Assembly: GCA_963693635.1 (NCBI GenBank)
Contig: CAVOBC010000030.1
Coordinates: forward strand, 1 to 21,036
Reading direction: 5' to 3'
Source: CAVOBC01 sp963693635
GTDB lineage: Bacteria > Pseudomonadota > Gammaproteobacteria > Pseudomonadales > Azotimanducaceae
Length of the DNA stretch: 21,036 bases
Shown: positions 1-7,302 of the stretch, in pieces
How positions within the stretch are numbered: the stretch's first letter is position 1
Layout: every line of letters starts with the position of its first letter
Notes under the pieces: generated by a model
What the model saw: the letters and a program-made list of their open reading frames with translations, nothing else
Databases searched by the model: none
Told to the model about the DNA's origin: nothing
Program-made: the position numbers and the translations under genes

Positions 1-847
1 GATGGCTGCCTGCGACCGCCGGGTCCAGCGTTGCCTGCGACGACGAGTCGTAAAAGAGCAGCGCCACTTCATCGGCCGCACCGTCAATGAAGACATCGAG
101 GGTCGCCTCATCACCGATATCTAACTGGTACTTTCCACGATAGTCCCGGTACCGCGGCAGTTGCACGATGTCGACACCCTCGTTGTCCTCTTCTCTGATT
201 TCCTCAATGTAGCGACCGAGGATTACATCGTAATAACTGACCCTGGCCGAAAAGACGCCGCGTTGCCGGTCACTGATCGGACCCTCCACCAACACCCCCG
301 CATCAAGGACGCTCGCGTCCAGCACGCCCGTCGTTCGAGCCTGCTTCGGCGCCCGGGTCCGTGCGTCGATGACCCCGCCAATGATTCCCTGATACTCAGC
401 GCCAAAACCCGCCGGATAGAGCCGAAAACCGTCGACCAGATCACCATCGACAACCGACAGTCCGGTCAGGTGAAACAGGTAACCGACCGGCAGGAAGTCC
501 AGGTCGTAACGGTTGTCGCCCGGCCGGGACCCGCGAATCGCAACGCCGCCCTCAAAGTCGTCATTCACCGCCACGCCCGGTAGCGTAATAATGCCGCGCA
601 GCGGGTCGTCCTGCGTTCCTGCAAGGCGTGACAACTGCTCTGCCGTGAGTGTCATGCTGAGCGGAATCTCGTCGCGAATCGGTTGCCCGATGACGACGAT
701 CTCCTCGAGCGCCTCGTCCCCGGAATTGGCGTCAGCGGTAGCCTCAGGGTCCCGTTCTTGCGCAGCCGCCGTTACAACCGCGACCGCAAGGCTAATCACC
801 AACACCAGCCTGGCAATGGTCACGGGGTCCTTCGGTTGTCCACGCAT
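1..847 (-). CDS. TonB-dependent receptor, N-terminal part (runs off left edge)
   Basis: Reading from the ATG at 847 leftwards gives 282 codons without a stop, so the gene is cut by the window edge and lacks its C-terminal barrel. Residues 1 to about 29 form a signal peptide (hydrophobic run IARLVLVISLAVAVV, then AAAQ). A TonB-box-like EEIVVIG lies at residues 48-54. The plug domain follows, with LRGIITLPGVAV (83-94), the typical IRGSRPGDNRYDLD (104-117) and FGAEYQGIIGGVIDARTR (148-165), where the barrel normally begins. A purine-rich GGGGGAG sits about 5 bases before the ATG and supports this start. Family knowledge: such receptors import scarce ligands (siderophores, vitamins, sugars, other organics) across the outer membrane using TonB energy. 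The ligand cannot be read from this part. It lies 118 bases downstream of an epoxide hydrolase on the same strand, so they could be co-transcribed. Confidence 0.9.
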   Translation of the reverse strand, partial: MRGQPKDPVTIARLVLVISLAVAVVTAAAQERDPEATADANSGDEALEEIVVIGQPIRDEIPLSMTLTAEQLSRLAGTQDDPLRGIITLPGVAVNDDFEGGVAIRGSRPGDNRYDLDFLPVGYLFHLTGLSVVDGDLVDGFRLYPAGFGAEYQGIIGGVIDARTRAPKQARTTGVLDASVLDAGVLVEGPISDRQRGVFSARVSYYDVILGRYIEEIREEDNEGVDIVQLPRYRDYRGKYQLDIGDEATLDVFIDGAADEVALLFYDSSSQATLDPAVAGSH

Positions 848-965
848 CCAACTCCCCCGATTAATATTTCGGGTCATTGTCCCGCTTTATCCTGACTGGT
901 CGCTGAACGTGCGGGGACGGCAATGACATGCCCTGACGTCCGCCCGGTTGCTACGGGCGCGGCCG

Positions 966-1931
966 TCAAAGTCCAGCGAGAAATGCGAGGAGCACGGCGT
1001 TGACCTCGTCAGGGGCTTCCTGCTGCGTCCAGTGACCGATGCCCGGCAGGACAATCGCAGCGGTGAGATTCGGCACCTTGCTGCGCATCGCTGCCTCGGC
1101 CTCGGGACCAAACGGCACAACGTCGGCATCGCCGGCAACGAAAAGCGCGGGTTGCTCGATCTTGCGGCCCTGGAACGCACCCAGAAGCGACCAGTTGCGA
1201 TCGCTGTTGCGATACCAGTTCAAGCCCCCGCGGAACCCGCCCCGGGAGAATTCTCCGGTGAAATAGTCAATATCTTCGGCGGTGAGCCACGCGGGCAGGT
1301 CGTCGCCCGGGTCCTCCATGAATTCGAGCATGAACGACGAAGCGGGTGGTGCATTCGTTCGTTCAAACGCCGTGCTGCGGGGCCGCGCCCCACTCGCACC
1401 AACCAGCATCTTGCGCATCGTGACGGCAACATTGTTCTGCAACTCATGCTCGGCAATGCCGGGTGTCTGGAAATAGAGCTGATAGAAGAACCGATCGCCG
1501 AAGACCTTGGCCGCACTCGCCATCGGCGGCGCGGCACCGCGTTCCGAGGTCGGCACAGACAGCGAGGCGACGGCCGTGAACACATCAGGCCGCATCATCG
1601 CCGACGTCCAGGCGACCGGCGACCCCCAGTCGTGCCCGACGATGACCGCCGTCTCCTCCCCCAGAGCAGCGACGAGTCCAACGATGTCACCAACCAGGTG
1701 CAGGAGCGTATAGCCGTCGATCTCGGCCGGAGCATCGGTACCGCCGTAGCCGCGCTGATCCGGCGCAACTACGTGATAGCCCGCGGCCGACAGCGCGGCA
1801 ATCTGGTGACGCCACGAATACCAGGACTCTGGAAAGCCGTGACAAAGTATGACAAGCGGACCGCTACCCGCCTCGGCAATGCGCATGCTGATGCCGTTCG
1901 TGTCCACTACCCGATGAGAAATCCCGGCCAT
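966..1931 (-). CDS. Epoxide-hydrolase-like alpha/beta hydrolase
   Basis: A 321-residue protein with the complete soluble epoxide hydrolase signature. It has the oxyanion-hole motif HGFP (31-34) in HGFPESWYSWRHQ, DQRGYG (58-63), nucleophile elbow GHDWG with Asp101, a charge-relay acid in AGDADVV (D268 or D270) and catalytic His300 in GIGHW. The cap domain has two tyrosines in the expected contexts, YFQTPG (Tyr153) and NWYRN (Tyr240), which in this family polarise the epoxide oxygen. The expected reaction is hydrolysis of an epoxide to a vicinal diol in the cytoplasm; haloalkane dehalogenases are related, but the two cap tyrosines favour epoxide hydrolase. No signal peptide. AGGGAG lies 6 bases before the ATG. 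It is divergent from a homologous gene at 2198. The substrate is unknown. Confidence 0.92.
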   Translation of the reverse strand: MAGISHRVVDTNGISMRIAEAGSGPLVILCHGFPESWYSWRHQIAALSAAGYHVVAPDQRGYGGTDAPAEIDGYTLLHLVGDIVGLVAALGEETAVIVGHDWGSPVAWTSAMMRPDVFTAVASLSVPTSERGAAPPMASAAKVFGDRFFYQLYFQTPGIAEHELQNNVAVTMRKMLVGASGARPRSTAFERTNAPPASSFMLEFMEDPGDDLPAWLTAEDIDYFTGEFSRGGFRGGLNWYRNSDRNWSLLGAFQGRKIEQPALFVAGDADVVPFGPEAEAAMRSKVPNLTAAIVLPGIGHWTQQEAPDEVNAVLLAFLAGL

Positions 1932-1944
1932 CAGTCACTCCCTT

Positions 1945-1983
1945 TGATTCGCATTTTGATTTTTGATTCGCCCTGTGATTCGC
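1945..1983. repeat. Three direct copies of TGATTCGC
   Basis: Perfect 8-mers lie at 1945-1952, 1964-1971 and 1976-1983, in the 5' leader of the leftward hydrolase (start at 1931). Start-to-start spacing is 19 and 12, so helical phasing is not regular. A degenerate TTTTGATTT lies between copies one and two. This could be a small repeat expansion or a cluster of operator half-sites; the sequence alone does not decide. Confidence 0.6.
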
Positions 1984-2074
1984 CTTCGTTGGAGGCACAG
2001 ATCAAGATTACCCTGTTATCGATCCGGTTATTCCCGGCCGCGCTTAAACTTGGGTCACGTTTCCTTGCCTCCTG

Positions 2075-2100
2075 TTGATGCCTCCCGTTGACGCCTCACG
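2075..2100. repeat. 13-bp imperfect tandem duplication
   Basis: TTGATGCCTCCCG (2075-2087) is followed directly by TTGACGCCTCACG (2088-2100), two mismatches in 13. A shorter, more degenerate copy precedes it at 2064-2074. It lies in the divergent intergenic region, about 100 bases upstream of the rightward hydrolase. Confidence 0.6.
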
Positions 2101-2197
2101 GCGCCTTTGCATGCCAGAACGCTGAGATTTATTCCGCGTGCCTGGGTTAGCATCAACCCTCTGCTGAACGAACTGCCAATACCAAAGTGAGAGATCC

Positions 2198-3148
2198 ATG
2201 CTCGATGCCGCCGGCCGCAACGAACAACGTATTCAAACCAACGGCATAACGCTGCGAACCATCGTCGAGGGCGACGGACCACTGGTGATCCTGTTGCACG
2301 GCTTTCCACGCTGCTGGTACCTGTGGCGGCACCAGATTGACCCACTCGTCGAAGCTGGATTCAGGGTCGCGGTTCCGGACCAGCGTGGCTACGGTGCCAG
2401 CGACTGCCCCGCCGGGATCGAGGACTACAACATCCTTGAACTGGCCGCGGACGTCGTCGGACTCATCGATGCGCTGGGCGAAGAGAAGTGCTATCTCGTC
2501 GGGCATGACTGGGGTTGCATCGTTGCCTGGTACGCCGCGCTCCTGTACCCGCACCGATTCCACTCGGTCATGGGACTCTCGGTACCCAACAATCCGATCG
2601 GCCCCGGCGTCGTAAATCCGCCCGGAATGGATGACGCGTTCTGGTACATCCGCTACTTCCAGAATCCCGGCGTCGCCGAGACGGAATTCGAGCGGGACAT
2701 CAACCGCACCGTCGGTTTCTTCAATGGCGGCGGCAGCACCGGTGGCAAGTCGCGGGACGACTCGATGTTTGGCGACGGCGCACCGGGCCCACTGGGCGCA
2801 GCATTCACGCAAGCCGACCACGACTACTACGTGAGATCTTTTGAAGCTTCCGGGTTTCGGGGCCCGTTGTCGTGGTATCGCAACATGAGCCGCATTCCGA
2901 CGCTTGCGCCGTGGCTGCTGGGCGCAAAGATTCAGATACCGGCATTTTTTCTTGCCGGGAGCAACGATCCCGTTCTCAATTTCGCGTCACTGTCGTACGA
3001 GGCGCAGGACAAGAACTTCGCAGACCTTCGCGGCAAGCAACTGATCGAGGGCGCGGGCCACTGGGTGCAGGAAGAGAAGCCGGACGAGGTCAATGCAGCG
3101 ATGATCAAATTTCTGGGCGAGATGCGGAGTGAAGTCGGTGGCGGATGA
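2198..3148 (+). CDS. Epoxide-hydrolase-like alpha/beta hydrolase, second copy
   Basis: A 316-residue cytoplasmic alpha/beta hydrolase, homologous along its whole length to the leftward gene at 966-1931. Visible residues are HGFP (34-37), DQRGYG (61-66), GHDWG with nucleophile Asp104, cap tyrosines Tyr153 (RYFQNPG) and Tyr227 (SWYRN), acid Asp257 (GSNDPV) and His288 (GAGHW). All catalytic positions of the epoxide hydrolase family are present. The cap between the two tyrosines differs in sequence from the sister gene, with a glycine-rich stretch around 177-183, so the two may differ in substrate. GAGAG about 5 bases before the ATG supports the start. The stop overlaps the start of the cupin gene, which suggests translational coupling and a shared function. 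Confidence 0.92.
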   Translation: MLDAAGRNEQRIQTNGITLRTIVEGDGPLVILLHGFPRCWYLWRHQIDPLVEAGFRVAVPDQRGYGASDCPAGIEDYNILELAADVVGLIDALGEEKCYLVGHDWGCIVAWYAALLYPHRFHSVMGLSVPNNPIGPGVVNPPGMDDAFWYIRYFQNPGVAETEFERDINRTVGFFNGGGSTGGKSRDDSMFGDGAPGPLGAAFTQADHDYYVRSFEASGFRGPLSWYRNMSRIPTLAPWLLGAKIQIPAFFLAGSNDPVLNFASLSYEAQDKNFADLRGKQLIEGAGHWVQEEKPDEVNAAMIKFLGEMRSEVGGG

Positions 3149-3605
3149 AACAGATTGGCGCGACAACGGCATTCGGGTGGTCTCGGGCGATCACCTGGAT
3201 ACCAACACCGCGCAAACGCCGGGCATGAACCGGGCCGCCGCCATCACGGCTGCAACGGCGGGCGCGCAGAAGATCTGGGCAGGCACGGTTCACATCCACC
3301 CGGACGCCAAGACCGGCGCACACCATCACGGTGATCTCGAGAGCGTGATCTACATCGTGTCAGGCAAGGCGCGGATGCGTTGGGGCAACGCCCTCGAATA
3401 CGTTGCAGAAGCGGGTCCCGGCGATTTCATTTTCGTGCCGCCGTACGTGCCGCACCAGGAAATCAACGCGAGCGAGGACGAACCGCTGAGTTGCGTTCTC
3501 GTCCGCTCAGGGCAGGACCCGGTCGTCGTGAACCTTGACATCCCCGTCATCGAGGCGCCCGGCGAACTGCGCTGGGTAGATCCGATCCACGCCGACGGGC
3601 AATAG
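3129..3605 (+). CDS. Small cupin-domain protein
   Basis: A 158-residue single-domain cupin. Cupin motif 1 is visible as GAHHHGDLE...G (63-79), with metal ligands probably among His65, His66 and His67 plus Glu71. Motif 2 is GDFIFVPPYVPHQEIN (98-113), with ligand His109. The fold binds a divalent metal in a small beta barrel; members include dioxygenases, isomerases and sensors, so the reaction is open. The start is a GTG inside the upstream hydrolase gene: GTG 3129 gives a 20-base overlap, while GTG 3138 gives 11 and has the better-placed GGAG (3126-3129). No ATG is available in frame near here. The overlap with the hydrolase argues for one operon, perhaps acting on the hydrolase product, which is inference. 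Confidence 0.88.
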   Translation: MKSVADETDWRDNGIRVVSGDHLDTNTAQTPGMNRAAAITAATAGAQKIWAGTVHIHPDAKTGAHHHGDLESVIYIVSGKARMRWGNALEYVAEAGPGDFIFVPPYVPHQEINASEDEPLSCVLVRSGQDPVVVNLDIPVIEAPGELRWVDPIHADGQ

Positions 3606-3615
3606 ACGGGCAATA
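3594..3615. repeat. 11-bp perfect tandem duplication across the cupin stop codon
   Basis: GACGGGCAATA occurs at 3594-3604 and again at 3605-3615 with no mismatch. The cupin stop codon TAG (3603-3605) sits on the junction. The duplication leaves the protein end intact and looks recent. Confidence 0.85.
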
Positions 3616-3624
3616 GTTGAACGA

Positions 3625-3642
3625 GCAACGCGGACGCGTTGC
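3625..3642 (+). terminator. Candidate hairpin terminator after the hydrolase-cupin pair
   Basis: GCAACGCG (3625-3632) and CGCGTTGC (3635-3642) are perfect inverted arms, giving a 7-bp stem with a 4-base loop. It starts 20 bases after the cupin stop, the right place for a terminator. It lacks a T tract, so intrinsic termination is not assured. Confidence 0.4.
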
Positions 3643-3887
3643 GCGGCCGGGGCTACGCGAGCGACATGCCTGGCCAGTGTTCGGATGCGTTCAGATTAAC
3701 CGTCGTCATTGACCGGGCGGTCGTGAAAACATACTTTGTCCCAGGCTCACCGGCGCAACCACGTCGGGTCACGAAAAGACGCGTGGGGACCAGCAGCGGC
3801 GCCTATTGGCCGACCAGATATTCGCCGCCGATCAACCGGACTGCGCGTCATCTTTTGGGATTGCATTAACTAACATTCGGAGCTGAT

Positions 3888-4664
3888 ATGAAGTTTGAAG
3901 ACGTGAAGACCGTGGGCATCCTGGGTGCTGGCGTTATGGGCGGCGGCATTGCGCAGAATGCGATCCTCGCCGGAACCCGCGTGATCGTGCGGGACCTCAC
4001 GGACGAGGTCATCGAGAAGGCCGAGGACACCCTCATCAATGGCAAATTCGGCATCCGCAGCGGGCTTGAGCGTGGCAAGCACACACAGGAGGAGTTCGAC
4101 CAGGCCGTGTCTTTGCTGAGCCTCACCACTGACCCGGCCGACCTCGCAGACGTTGATCTGCTGATCGAGGCGATCGGCGGCGGCGACACCGGCAAGCTCG
4201 AGGACAAACCGCTCAAGCTGCGCATCTTCAAGGATATGGACGAGATCGTTAAAGACGAAGCGGTGTTTGCGTCCAACACGTCGACGTTCAGCATCACCGA
4301 CCTTGCGGCCGTCACCAACCGCAAGGAGCGCTTCATCGGCATGCACTGGTTCAGCCCAGCCAATATCATGAAGCTCGTTGAGATCATCCATACCGAAGAC
4401 ACGTCCGATGAGACCTTCCAATTGATCGCCGACGTCTGCAACGCCTGGCGCAAGATCTCGGTCAGGGTCAAGGACATCCCCGGCGTCGATTCGGGCTTCA
4501 TCGGCAATCGGGTCATGGGTGCCGCGCGGCGGGAGGCCATGAAAGTCGTCGAGGAAGGGGTCGCGACCGCTGAGGACGTCAACGTCGCGATGATCCACGG
4601 CTTCCGCTGGCCCTCTGGCCCGCTCTCCACCGGTGGGCCAAATGCGCGCTCTGGCTGGAAATAG
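3888..4664 (+). CDS. 3-hydroxyacyl-CoA dehydrogenase, short form
   Basis: A 258-residue member of the 3-hydroxyacyl-CoA dehydrogenase family, which oxidises L-3-hydroxyacyl-CoA with NAD in beta-oxidation or butanoyl-CoA metabolism. The Rossmann fold starts at once with GILGAGVMG (10-18). The catalytic region shows FASNTST (127-133), GMHWFSP with His153, and Glu165, the expected His-Glu pair, followed by GFIGNRV (203-209). Relatives usually have 280-320 residues with a helical C-terminal domain. Here the protein stops soon after GFRWPSGPL (238-246), ending in GPNARSGWK. I found no continuation of the domain in the other frames, so this may be a natural short subfamily rather than a frameshift. 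GGAG lies about 8 bases before the ATG. The YHS gene follows on the same strand. Confidence 0.88.
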   Translation: MKFEDVKTVGILGAGVMGGGIAQNAILAGTRVIVRDLTDEVIEKAEDTLINGKFGIRSGLERGKHTQEEFDQAVSLLSLTTDPADLADVDLLIEAIGGGDTGKLEDKPLKLRIFKDMDEIVKDEAVFASNTSTFSITDLAAVTNRKERFIGMHWFSPANIMKLVEIIHTEDTSDETFQLIADVCNAWRKISVRVKDIPGVDSGFIGNRVMGAARREAMKVVEEGVATAEDVNVAMIHGFRWPSGPLSTGGPNARSGWK

Positions 4665-4732
4665 GGCCACGGCCCTCACAGGGAACGCCAGTCGTCAAAA
4701 CAGCCGAATTCCGGCGCCGTCTTACGAGCCTT

Positions 4733-5158
4733 GTGATTGCAGCGATGGCCGTTACGCTGCCGGCGCAATCTTTCGCTGCGGATCCGGTCTACACCGCGCT
4801 CTTCTCCAACAGGGCGGCGGGCGGCCATGATGTGGTCGCCTACTTCACCGATGGGGCGCCCCGTGAAGGCAAGAAGTCGATTTCCACGCGGCATGATGGT
4901 GCCGAATGGCTGCTCGCAACCGAAGCCAATCGGGCACTCTTCGTCTCAGACCCCAACAAGTACGCCCTCCACTACGGTGTTTATTGTGCCTGGGCGGTCA
5001 GCCAGGGCTATACGGCAAGCGGTGACCCGCAGAACTGGACGATCCAGGACGGCAAGCTGTACCTCAACTACAACGATGACGTGCAGGCGACCTGGGAAGC
5101 CGACAAGGCGCGCTTGATTCGCGCTGCGGACGAAAACTGGCCAAAGGTGCTCGACTAG
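4733..5158 (+). CDS. Exported YHS-domain protein
   Basis: A 141-residue protein as read from GTG 4733. The YHS domain is clear: GHDVVAYF (31-38), YGVYCAWAVS with Cys85 (81-90), GDPQNWTIQDGKLYLNYN (97-114), then W121 and a C-terminal ENWPKVL (134-140). Small periplasmic YHS proteins of this type are common next to copper or redox genes and may bind metal, though their job is largely unknown. The signal peptide looks cut short at GTG 4733 (no positive residues). The same frame upstream encodes KTAEFRRRLTSLVIAAMA, a full basic plus hydrophobic region, but no ATG, GTG or TTG lies before it. GTC 4694 is one base from GTG and follows an AGGGAA at 4679-4684. The true start may therefore be near 4694. 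The cleavage site is probably after SFA. Confidence 0.85.
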   Translation: MIAAMAVTLPAQSFAADPVYTALFSNRAAGGHDVVAYFTDGAPREGKKSISTRHDGAEWLLATEANRALFVSDPNKYALHYGVYCAWAVSQGYTASGDPQNWTIQDGKLYLNYNDDVQATWEADKARLIRAADENWPKVLD

Positions 5159-5194
5159 CGGCGGCTGAGGGCTCCCTCTTCTCACGTTGCACTC

Positions 5195-5211
5195 TGGGTC
5201 CACCGGACCCA
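5195..5211 (+). terminator. Candidate hairpin terminator after the YHS gene
   Basis: TGGGTCC (5195-5201) and GGACCCA (5205-5211) form a perfect 7-bp stem with a 3-base loop, 36 bases after the YHS stop codon. No T tract follows, so it may act only as a 3' stabiliser. Confidence 0.4.
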
Positions 5212-5390
5212 ACTCGCCCCACTAAATCATCGACTTACGTCGCGCTGGTTGCACAACACGCTGCACCTCCCGTCTAATGTCCACGCCTGCCCATGCGCGT
5301 AAGATTCATTTTGAGCGACTTCCCTGGCGCGCGGTCGTCCCGCTGCAGGCTTTGAGGGTCCAAAACAATGAAGAACGAGAACTAGCGCCA

Positions 5391-6176
5391 ATGCCGTTGC
5401 TCCTTCTTTCGCTCGCCATACAGGCCGCCCTCATCATTCATGTCATCCGGACCGGCCGAGATTCGACCTGGATTTGGATCATCTCGCTGCTGCCGGGCGC
5501 GGGTACCATCGCTTACCTTGTGATCGAAATTCTCCCGGAAATCCGCAATAACTTTCTCGGCAACAGACGCAGCAACACGCGCAGCCCGAGTTTCGCCGAA
5601 ACCCCTCCTCCCCCCAAAACAATCGACCCGGATCAGGAATTAGTCGAAGCATCACGAGCGTGGGACGAAACGGACAGCATCGAAAATGCCCAGACCCTGG
5701 CGGACGCCATGATCGACGCCGGCAAGTTCGAAGAAGCAAAGCAGTTGTGCCAACAGGTCCTGAACGGCAATCACGAATTTGATCCAGGAATGATGTTCAG
5801 TCTTGCCAGGGCCCAGCATGGGCGTGAGGCTTACGCCGAGGCGCGGGCAGTTCTCGATGACCTGAAACAACACAATCCCGATTTCGAGAGCGCGGATGCG
5901 CACCTCTTGTACGCGATCGCTACCGAAGAGGACGGCGACCATGAGGCGGCCATCATCGAGTACCGGGCATTGCATGAGTATTACGGTGGGCCAGAGCCAA
6001 CGTGCCGACTTGCCACCCTGCTCGCGGCCCGCGGCCAGCAGGCAGAGGCGCAAGCGCTATATCGAGAGGTGGTAAAAAAGTCCTCCCAGCGCGGCAGCAC
6101 CTACGGCCAGGGAGCGAATCAGGACTGGGTAGACATGGCGCGAATGGCCGAGGGTTCAGACGACACGCCCCACTGA
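5391..6176 (+). CDS. Membrane-anchored TPR protein with PLDc_N-like N-terminus
   Basis: A 261-residue protein read from ATG 5391. The frame stays open to 5277, but the added residues are hydrophilic and would bury the first membrane helix, so the inner ATG is preferred. Two membrane helices, about 2-19 and 26-47, flank HVIRTGRDSTWIW. This pattern resembles the PLDc_N module (two helices with a short charged loop, then LLPGAGTIAYLVIEI). A proline-rich linker follows (70-80), then TPR-like helical repeats over about 96-230, such as AGKFEEAKQLCQQVL and AYAEARAVLDDL. The repeats should face the cytoplasm if the helices form a hairpin, but topology is not certain. Family knowledge: such proteins are seen in many proteobacteria as uncharacterised scaffolds. 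No enzyme motif is present. It stands alone on its strand, 232 bases after the YHS gene. Confidence 0.82.
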   Translation: MPLLLLSLAIQAALIIHVIRTGRDSTWIWIISLLPGAGTIAYLVIEILPEIRNNFLGNRRSNTRSPSFAETPPPPKTIDPDQELVEASRAWDETDSIENAQTLADAMIDAGKFEEAKQLCQQVLNGNHEFDPGMMFSLARAQHGREAYAEARAVLDDLKQHNPDFESADAHLLYAIATEEDGDHEAAIIEYRALHEYYGGPEPTCRLATLLAARGQQAEAQALYREVVKKSSQRGSTYGQGANQDWVDMARMAEGSDDTPH

Positions 6177-6186
6177 CACTCATGCT

Positions 6187-6226
6187 TGCCCACCCAAGCT
6201 CCCCCACCATCCGCCCTGCCCACCCA
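6187..6226. repeat. Two copies of TGCCCACCCA, 30 bases apart
   Basis: Perfect 10-mers at 6187-6196 and 6217-6226 lie in a C-rich stretch between the TPR gene and the first three-cysteine gene. They may be chance in low-complexity DNA. Confidence 0.4.
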
Positions 6227-6427
6227 TCACTCGCAGTTCCTCACCCTGCGCCAACCACGCAACGCCCACCAATGGAGTGCCCGTTGCCCAATACTCGGGG
6301 GGAGAAGAGCCGACCATCCGAGCAAAATGCAGGGCATCGCCCGCTGACCCGCCGAATGGTCCGGTTCCTGCGATCACGTGCCTGCAACGCGGTTGACCGA
6401 TTGAGTCACGCTTCCTACATTGTTGAG

Positions 6428-7264
6428 ATGCTGTACCCATTCAAACTAAACCGGCGGCGCATGCTTGCCGGTCTCGGAATACTGACAAGCCTCGCTTCGA
6501 TGCCGTCTGGCGCAGAAAGCCCGATCGACTGCGTTGACCCCGCGATTCGTGCAGCCTTCCTCGTCGCGCAGAACGGCGCACCTGTCACGTTCCACCCAAC
6601 CCTCGAAAATACACTTCCCAGCGTCGAATGGCCCAACCAGCTTGAGCCAATCGGTACCGCCATCTATCCCTCGAGGACGGTGCTCGCCCTACGGTCAGCA
6701 ACCGCCAACCCCGGCTTTGAAGCAGCGCTTGTCAAGGCCGGCTTCAGCCCGGCATCCGCGCCACGCTTTGGTTTCCAGCCTCGTTCACGGCCAGTCGCCG
6801 TATTCTGCAGGGGCAACGTACGCCTCGATGTCGACGTTGATGTTGAGGCGCGCATCGTCCGCTTGATGAAGGTCACCGGGCCGAACTGCGAGGCGGACTA
6901 TTTCAAAAACTCGCCGGTCGCGATGCTCCCCCACCTGACACCAGCCGCCGATGCTGAGCGACTCGGTCAGCAAACAACTGGGCGAGGGATGGTTGCGTCG
7001 AGCAGCCTTCGCTTCCGAAGTTATGTACCTGCACCGCAAATCATCAGGCGGTTCAATGCCCAGATTCGCGAGCAAGGCTGGATTCAGGATGGCAGCCCAA
7101 CCGTGTCAAACAGCCACTTCAGTGTCTGGAATCGGGAGGTGAGCCATTCTGCCGACACCGCAGGCAAGGGCATCGGTGCACGCATTCAAACTGCGACGCT
7201 GCAACTGTTCGCTCACCATGGCGCACATTACACCGCACTCCTTTCAACCCGGGAACGCAGGTGA
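6428..7264 (+). CDS. Exported three-cysteine protein, copy 1 (Tat-like signal)
   Basis: A 278-residue protein read from ATG 6428; the open frame upstream (to 6002) overlaps the TPR gene and is not protein-like. The N-terminus KLNRRRMLAGLGILTSL has the RRxxL core of a twin-arginine signal, with likely cleavage near SGAES (27-31). The mature part has exactly three cysteines: Cys35 (IDCVDP), Cys127 (VFCRGN) and Cys154 (PNCEADY). I do not recognise the family. The protein aligns along its length with the next gene, including the three cysteines, AGF/AGW (104-106 here) and the C-terminal beta-rich segment. No enzyme motif is evident. Function unknown; a periplasmic or secreted role is inferred. 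The stop is 38 bases before the preferred start of the sister gene, so the two are probably one transcript. An alternative start is the Met12 codon at 6461, which would lose the arginines. Confidence 0.75.
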   Translation: MLYPFKLNRRRMLAGLGILTSLASMPSGAESPIDCVDPAIRAAFLVAQNGAPVTFHPTLENTLPSVEWPNQLEPIGTAIYPSRTVLALRSATANPGFEAALVKAGFSPASAPRFGFQPRSRPVAVFCRGNVRLDVDVDVEARIVRLMKVTGPNCEADYFKNSPVAMLPHLTPAADAERLGQQTTGRGMVASSSLRFRSYVPAPQIIRRFNAQIREQGWIQDGSPTVSNSHFSVWNREVSHSADTAGKGIGARIQTATLQLFAHHGAHYTALLSTRERR

Positions 7265-7302
7265 AACTCTCCGCGATCCATCTGGTATTGGAGAGCTTTG
7301 TG

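Larger units (their letters stand above)
1932..2197. promoter_or_regulatory. Divergent intergenic region between two hydrolase genes
   Basis: This 266-base interval must carry the promoters for both divergently transcribed hydrolases. I cannot pick a convincing sigma-70 pair. It contains three copies of TGATTCGC near the leftward start and a 13-bp duplication in the middle, both listed separately. No coding potential is evident beyond shadow frames. Confidence 0.5.

Noticed and set aside
948..2078. Open 376-codon frame on the plus strand opposite the first hydrolase
   Set aside because: Its protein is Arg-, Gly- and Pro-rich with no domain pattern. The minus-strand frame has all epoxide hydrolase motifs, so this is a shadow of GC-rich coding DNA.
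3866..4679. Two long minus-strand frames opposite the acyl-CoA dehydrogenase
   Set aside because: The plus strand has a complete Rossmann motif and catalytic residues. The antisense proteins show no family features.
4600..4760. Dehydrogenase and YHS genes as one frameshifted fusion
   Set aside because: Translating the other frames across the junction gave no continuation of the dehydrogenase C-terminal domain.
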